Of a stretch of 64,000 nt of DNA, positions 61,704 through 64,000 are shown in pieces. Positions within the stretch are counted from its first letter, which is position 1, and every line of letters starts with the position of its first letter. The stretch lies in assembly GCA_937775205.1 (NCBI GenBank), contig CALKBX010000005.1, positions 419,423 to 483,422 of the forward strand, written 5' to 3'. Under the pieces are notes generated by a model. The model did not search any database, had not been told where the DNA came from, and was given only the letters and a program-made list of their open reading frames with translations. This stretch comes from an uncultured Verrucomicrobiae bacterium. Lineage in GTDB: Bacteria; Verrucomicrobiota; Verrucomicrobiia; Limisphaerales; UBA1100. A program made the position numbers and the translations under genes.

Positions 61704-63476
61704 ATGGATTTGGAACTATTGACGAAGGCGAAGGCTTACGGGTTTTCGGACCGGCAGATTGCGCATCTCACGGGGCGCACGGAGGATGAAGTGCGGGCGG
61801 AGCGCAAGGCGGCGGGGCTGGTGCCAAGCTATCGGCTGGTGGATACGTGCGCGGCGGAGTTCGAGGCGTACACACCATATTACTATTCCACGTACGACCG
61901 CGGCGATGACGAGATAAATCCTACCGACCGCAAGAAGGTGATGATTCTCGGCGGCGGCCCGAACCGGATTGGGCAGGGGATTGAGTTCGATTACTGCTGC
62001 GTGCACGCGGCGTTCGCGCTGAAGGAGGATGGGTTCGAGACGTTGATGGTGAATTCGAATCCGGAAACAGTTTCCACCGATTACGACACGAGCGATAAAT
62101 TGTTTTTTGAACCGCTCACGCTGGAGGATGTGCTGCACATTTATGAGCGCGAAAAATGCTGGGGCGTCATCGCGCAGTTCGGCGGGCAAACGCCGCTGAA
62201 TCTCGCGCTCGGTTTGCAGGCTAATGGCGTGAACATTCTGGGCACGAGCCCGCAAAGCATCGAGCGTGCGGAGGATCGCGAAATGTTTTCCGCGATGCTG
62301 CACAAGCTGAACATCCCGCAGCCGCCCAACGGCCTGGCCACCAACGAGGAGGAAGCGCTGGCTGCCGCGCACAAGCTGGATTATCCCGTGCTGGTGCGGC
62401 CGTCGTTTGTGCTCGGTGGTCGCGCGATGCAGATTGTGTATTCGGATAACGAGCTGCGCCATTATATGCAGCACGCGGTGGAGGCGTCGCCGGAGCGGCC
62501 GGTGCTGGTGGATAAATTTCTGGAAGACGCCACAGAGGTGGATGTGGACTGCATCGCTGACGCCAAGAACGGCACTTTTGTCATCGGCGGGATGCTTGAG
62601 CACGTGGAGTTTGCCGGAGTGCACTCGGGTGACGCGGCGATGGTGCTGCCGCCGCACGCGCTCTCGCAATCGGCCATCGATACGATGCGCGAGTACACCC
62701 ACGCGATGGCCGCCGAGCTGGAGGTCACCGGCCTGATGAATGTGCAGTACGCGGTGAAGGACGAGATTGTTTATGTGCTGGAGGTCAACCCGCGCGCGTC
62801 GCGGACGATTCCGTTTGTCAGCAAAGCCATCGGCGTGCCGCTCGCCAAACTCGCCGCGCAAGTGATGGCCGGCGCGAAGCTCAGTGATTTGGGTTTCACG
62901 GAGGAAATCTGGCCGAAGTATTGGGCTGTGAAAGAGTCGGTGTTTCCGTTTAATAAATTCGTCGGGCAGGACATTATTTTGAGCCCCGAGATGCGATCCA
63001 CCGGCGAGGTGATGGGCCTCGATGCCGACCTCGGCGTGGCCTATGCCAAAAGCCAAATGGCGGCCAACACGCCGTTGCCATTGGAGGGCAAAGTGTTCAT
63101 CAGCGTCAGTGATGCGCACAAAGACGAAGTGCCCGCGTTGGCCAAGGATTTTGTGGAACTCGGCTTCGAATTGGTCGCCACCGGTGGCACTGCAAAGGTC
63201 ATCGAGGATGCAGGGCTGCAAGTAGAGCGCGTCAGCAAGCTCGCTGAAGGACGGCCGAACTCGCTGGATTTGCTAAAGAACAATGAGTTGCAACTCGTCA
63301 TCAACACCCCCACCGGCGAAGTGCCCCGCAGCGACGAAGTGCAAATCCGCACCAGCGCCGTCTACTCCGGCACACCCATCATGACCACCATCAGCAGCGC
63401 CAAAGCCGCCGTGAACGGAATCCGCTCCATCAAAAAATCTGGCTACGGCGTGCGGACGGTGCAGGAGTTTCATTGA
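61704..63476 (+). CDS. carB: Carbamoyl-phosphate synthase large subunit, C-terminal half
   Basis: A 590-residue protein equivalent to about residues 480-1073 of E. coli CarB. VMILGGGPNRIGQGIEFDYC is the start of the second (carbamoyl-phosphate) synthetase domain; an ATP-grasp region follows (YPVLVRPSFVLGGRAMQIVY, VLEVNPRASRTIPFVSKAIG), and the last 130 residues are the MGS-like allosteric domain (VFISVSDAHKDEVPALAKDF). The N-terminal half is not upstream in this window: a stop lies 18 nt before the ATG and the gap is filler. The gene is thus either a natural split (carB2), as known in Aquifex and some archaea, or truncated. It is intact over its own length. Confidence 0.9.
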   Translation: MDLELLTKAKAYGFSDRQIAHLTGRTEDEVRAERKAAGLVPSYRLVDTCAAEFEAYTPYYYSTYDRGDDEINPTDRKKVMILGGGPNRIGQGIEFDYCCVHAAFALKEDGFETLMVNSNPETVSTDYDTSDKLFFEPLTLEDVLHIYEREKCWGVIAQFGGQTPLNLALGLQANGVNILGTSPQSIERAEDREMFSAMLHKLNIPQPPNGLATNEEEALAAAHKLDYPVLVRPSFVLGGRAMQIVYSDNELRHYMQHAVEASPERPVLVDKFLEDATEVDVDCIADAKNGTFVIGGMLEHVEFAGVHSGDAAMVLPPHALSQSAIDTMREYTHAMAAELEVTGLMNVQYAVKDEIVYVLEVNPRASRTIPFVSKAIGVPLAKLAAQVMAGAKLSDLGFTEEIWPKYWAVKESVFPFNKFVGQDIILSPEMRSTGEVMGLDADLGVAYAKSQMAANTPLPLEGKVFISVSDAHKDEVPALAKDFVELGFELVATGGTAKVIEDAGLQVERVSKLAEGRPNSLDLLKNNELQLVINTPTGEVPRSDEVQIRTSAVYSGTPIMTTISSAKAAVNGIRSIKKSGYGVRTVQEFH

Positions 63477-64000
63477 TTTTTTTACCACCGAGACACAGAG
63501 CCTCTTCAAATCCACCCGCCTTCGCCAAAGTTTCTTCATATTCCATTTCCGGATCCGAATCGGCCACGATGCCGGCGCCAACTTGGAAGTGCACTTGGCC
63601 TTCTCGTACGATGGCGGTGCGGATGGAGATGTTGAATTGGCTTTCGCGGTTAAAGCCGAGGTAGCCGAGGCTGCCGGTATATGGGCCGCGCGTGACGGGT
63701 TCGAGTTCGTCGATGATTTCCATCGCGCGAAACTTTGGTGCGCCGGTGATGCTGCCGCCGGGGAAACATTCGCGCAACGCGCCGAGGTGCGACAGTTCCG
63801 GCCGCAGCCTACCTTCGACAGTCGAAACCAAATGCTGCACTTGCGGGAATTTTTCTAACCGCATTAGTTCGGGCACGGCGATGCTGCCGAATTCGCACAC
63901 GCGGCCGAGGTCGTTGCGCAGGAGGTCGGTAATCATCACCAACTCGGCGCGTTCCTTTTCGCTGGATTGCAATTCGTAGGCGAGTTGGGCATCGCGCTGC
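63430..64000 (-). CDS. Chorismate-binding enzyme (PabB/TrpE-like), C-terminal part
   Basis: The gene enters from the right end of the window and ends at 63430. ELVMITDLLRNDLGRVCE, FPGGSITGAPKFRAMEIIDE and GPYTGSLGYLGFNRESQFNI are the chorismate-utilising core with catalytic and Mg-binding residues; the 'SLGYLGFN' wording favours aminodeoxychorismate synthase (PabB) over anthranilate synthase. The last residues (CLGGKKINETPAPSARRS) are beyond the family's usual end and overlap carB by 47 nt; a word-like repeat (CACCGAGACACAGAG) is read as part of them. Confidence 0.88.
   Translation of the reverse strand, partial: QRDAQLAYELQSSEKERAELVMITDLLRNDLGRVCEFGSIAVPELMRLEKFPQVQHLVSTVEGRLRPELSHLGALRECFPGGSITGAPKFRAMEIIDELEPVTRGPYTGSLGYLGFNRESQFNISIRTAIVREGQVHFQVGAGIVADSDPEMEYEETLAKAGGFEEALCLGGKKINETPAPSARRSQIF

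Noticed and set aside
61716..63221. Long minus-strand frame opposite carB
   Set aside because: Antisense of a clear CarB domain; His/Arg-rich as expected for a shadow.

Overview
The window reads as a chromosomal segment of a bacterium from the PVC superphylum, most likely Verrucomicrobiota (subdivision 3 / Limisphaerales-Pedosphaerales type). This rests on protein families, not on a marker-gene tree: several secreted PQQ-type beta-propellers with the 'DWPxFLGP' start, a very large SGNH + propeller + HEAT protein ending in a CxxCH heme motif, DUF1501 and ASPIC/UnbV remnants, a sulfatase operon, DUF1579, DUF4870 and an SMP-30 lipoprotein. GC looks fairly high throughout (estimated by eye), with a visibly AT-richer island near 32.3-32.8 kb.

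Region 1 (1-11.5 kb) is the distal S10-spc-alpha ribosomal operon on the + strand: S17(partial)-L14-L24-L5-S14-S8-L6-L18-S5-L15-SecY-MetAP-IF1-L36-S13-S11-S4-RpoA-L17, closed by a clear intrinsic terminator. L30 and adenylate kinase are absent from their usual places. Many of the ribosomal proteins carry long extra domains. L5 has two C-terminal annexin-like repeats, L18 a Lys-rich tail, S5 a Gly/Ala-rich N-terminus, S11 an array of eight 9-residue repeats and L17 an acidic tail. The L5 fusion is the most unusual thing in the window.

Region 2 (11.5-35 kb) is accessory and envelope-oriented. It holds a sodium:solute symporter, an Nramp-fold transporter without the canonical metal motifs, a minus-strand cluster of PQQ propellers and an SMP-30 lipoprotein, and small housekeeping-like genes (zinc ribbon, GNAT). 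It continues with the giant heme protein, a Gfo/Idh/MocA oxidoreductase, a decayed DUF1579 gene, a secreted methyltransferase, a DksA-type zinc finger with a decayed duplicate, an EF-hand-containing propeller, a YedY-like molybdoenzyme, a decayed lipoprotein, enolase and a dicarboxylate/glutamate symporter.

Region 3 (35.9-40.6 kb) is a tight hom-thrC-lysC operon ending in a deoxyhypusine synthase-like gene. Region 4 (40.6-57.9 kb) contains a zinc alcohol dehydrogenase, a four-gene secreted operon (sulfatase, PIG-L deacetylase, two alpha/beta hydrolases), a YafK-like L,D-transpeptidase, a rhomboid protease, a frameshifted DegT-family aminotransferase, an SDR, an NHL protein, glucuronate isomerase, another propeller and a DUF2071 protein. 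Region 5 (58-64 kb) has a Pro/Ala/Met-repeat membrane protein, thioredoxin, a class V aminotransferase, a broken formylglycine-generating-enzyme-like gene, a stand-alone C-terminal half of carbamoyl-phosphate synthase and the end of a chorismate-binding (PabB/TrpE) gene.

Two window-wide patterns stand out. First, at least eight accessory genes are frameshifted while the conserved genes are intact, so either genome erosion or homopolymer sequencing error must be sorted out. Second, many intergenic gaps carry short word-like repeat sequences (for example 'cacggaggcacagag', 'aatccgtgaaatccgtg' and 'ggtagggacacgctg') that are unrelated to the neighbouring genes. No tRNA, rRNA, CRISPR array or intact insertion sequence was found.
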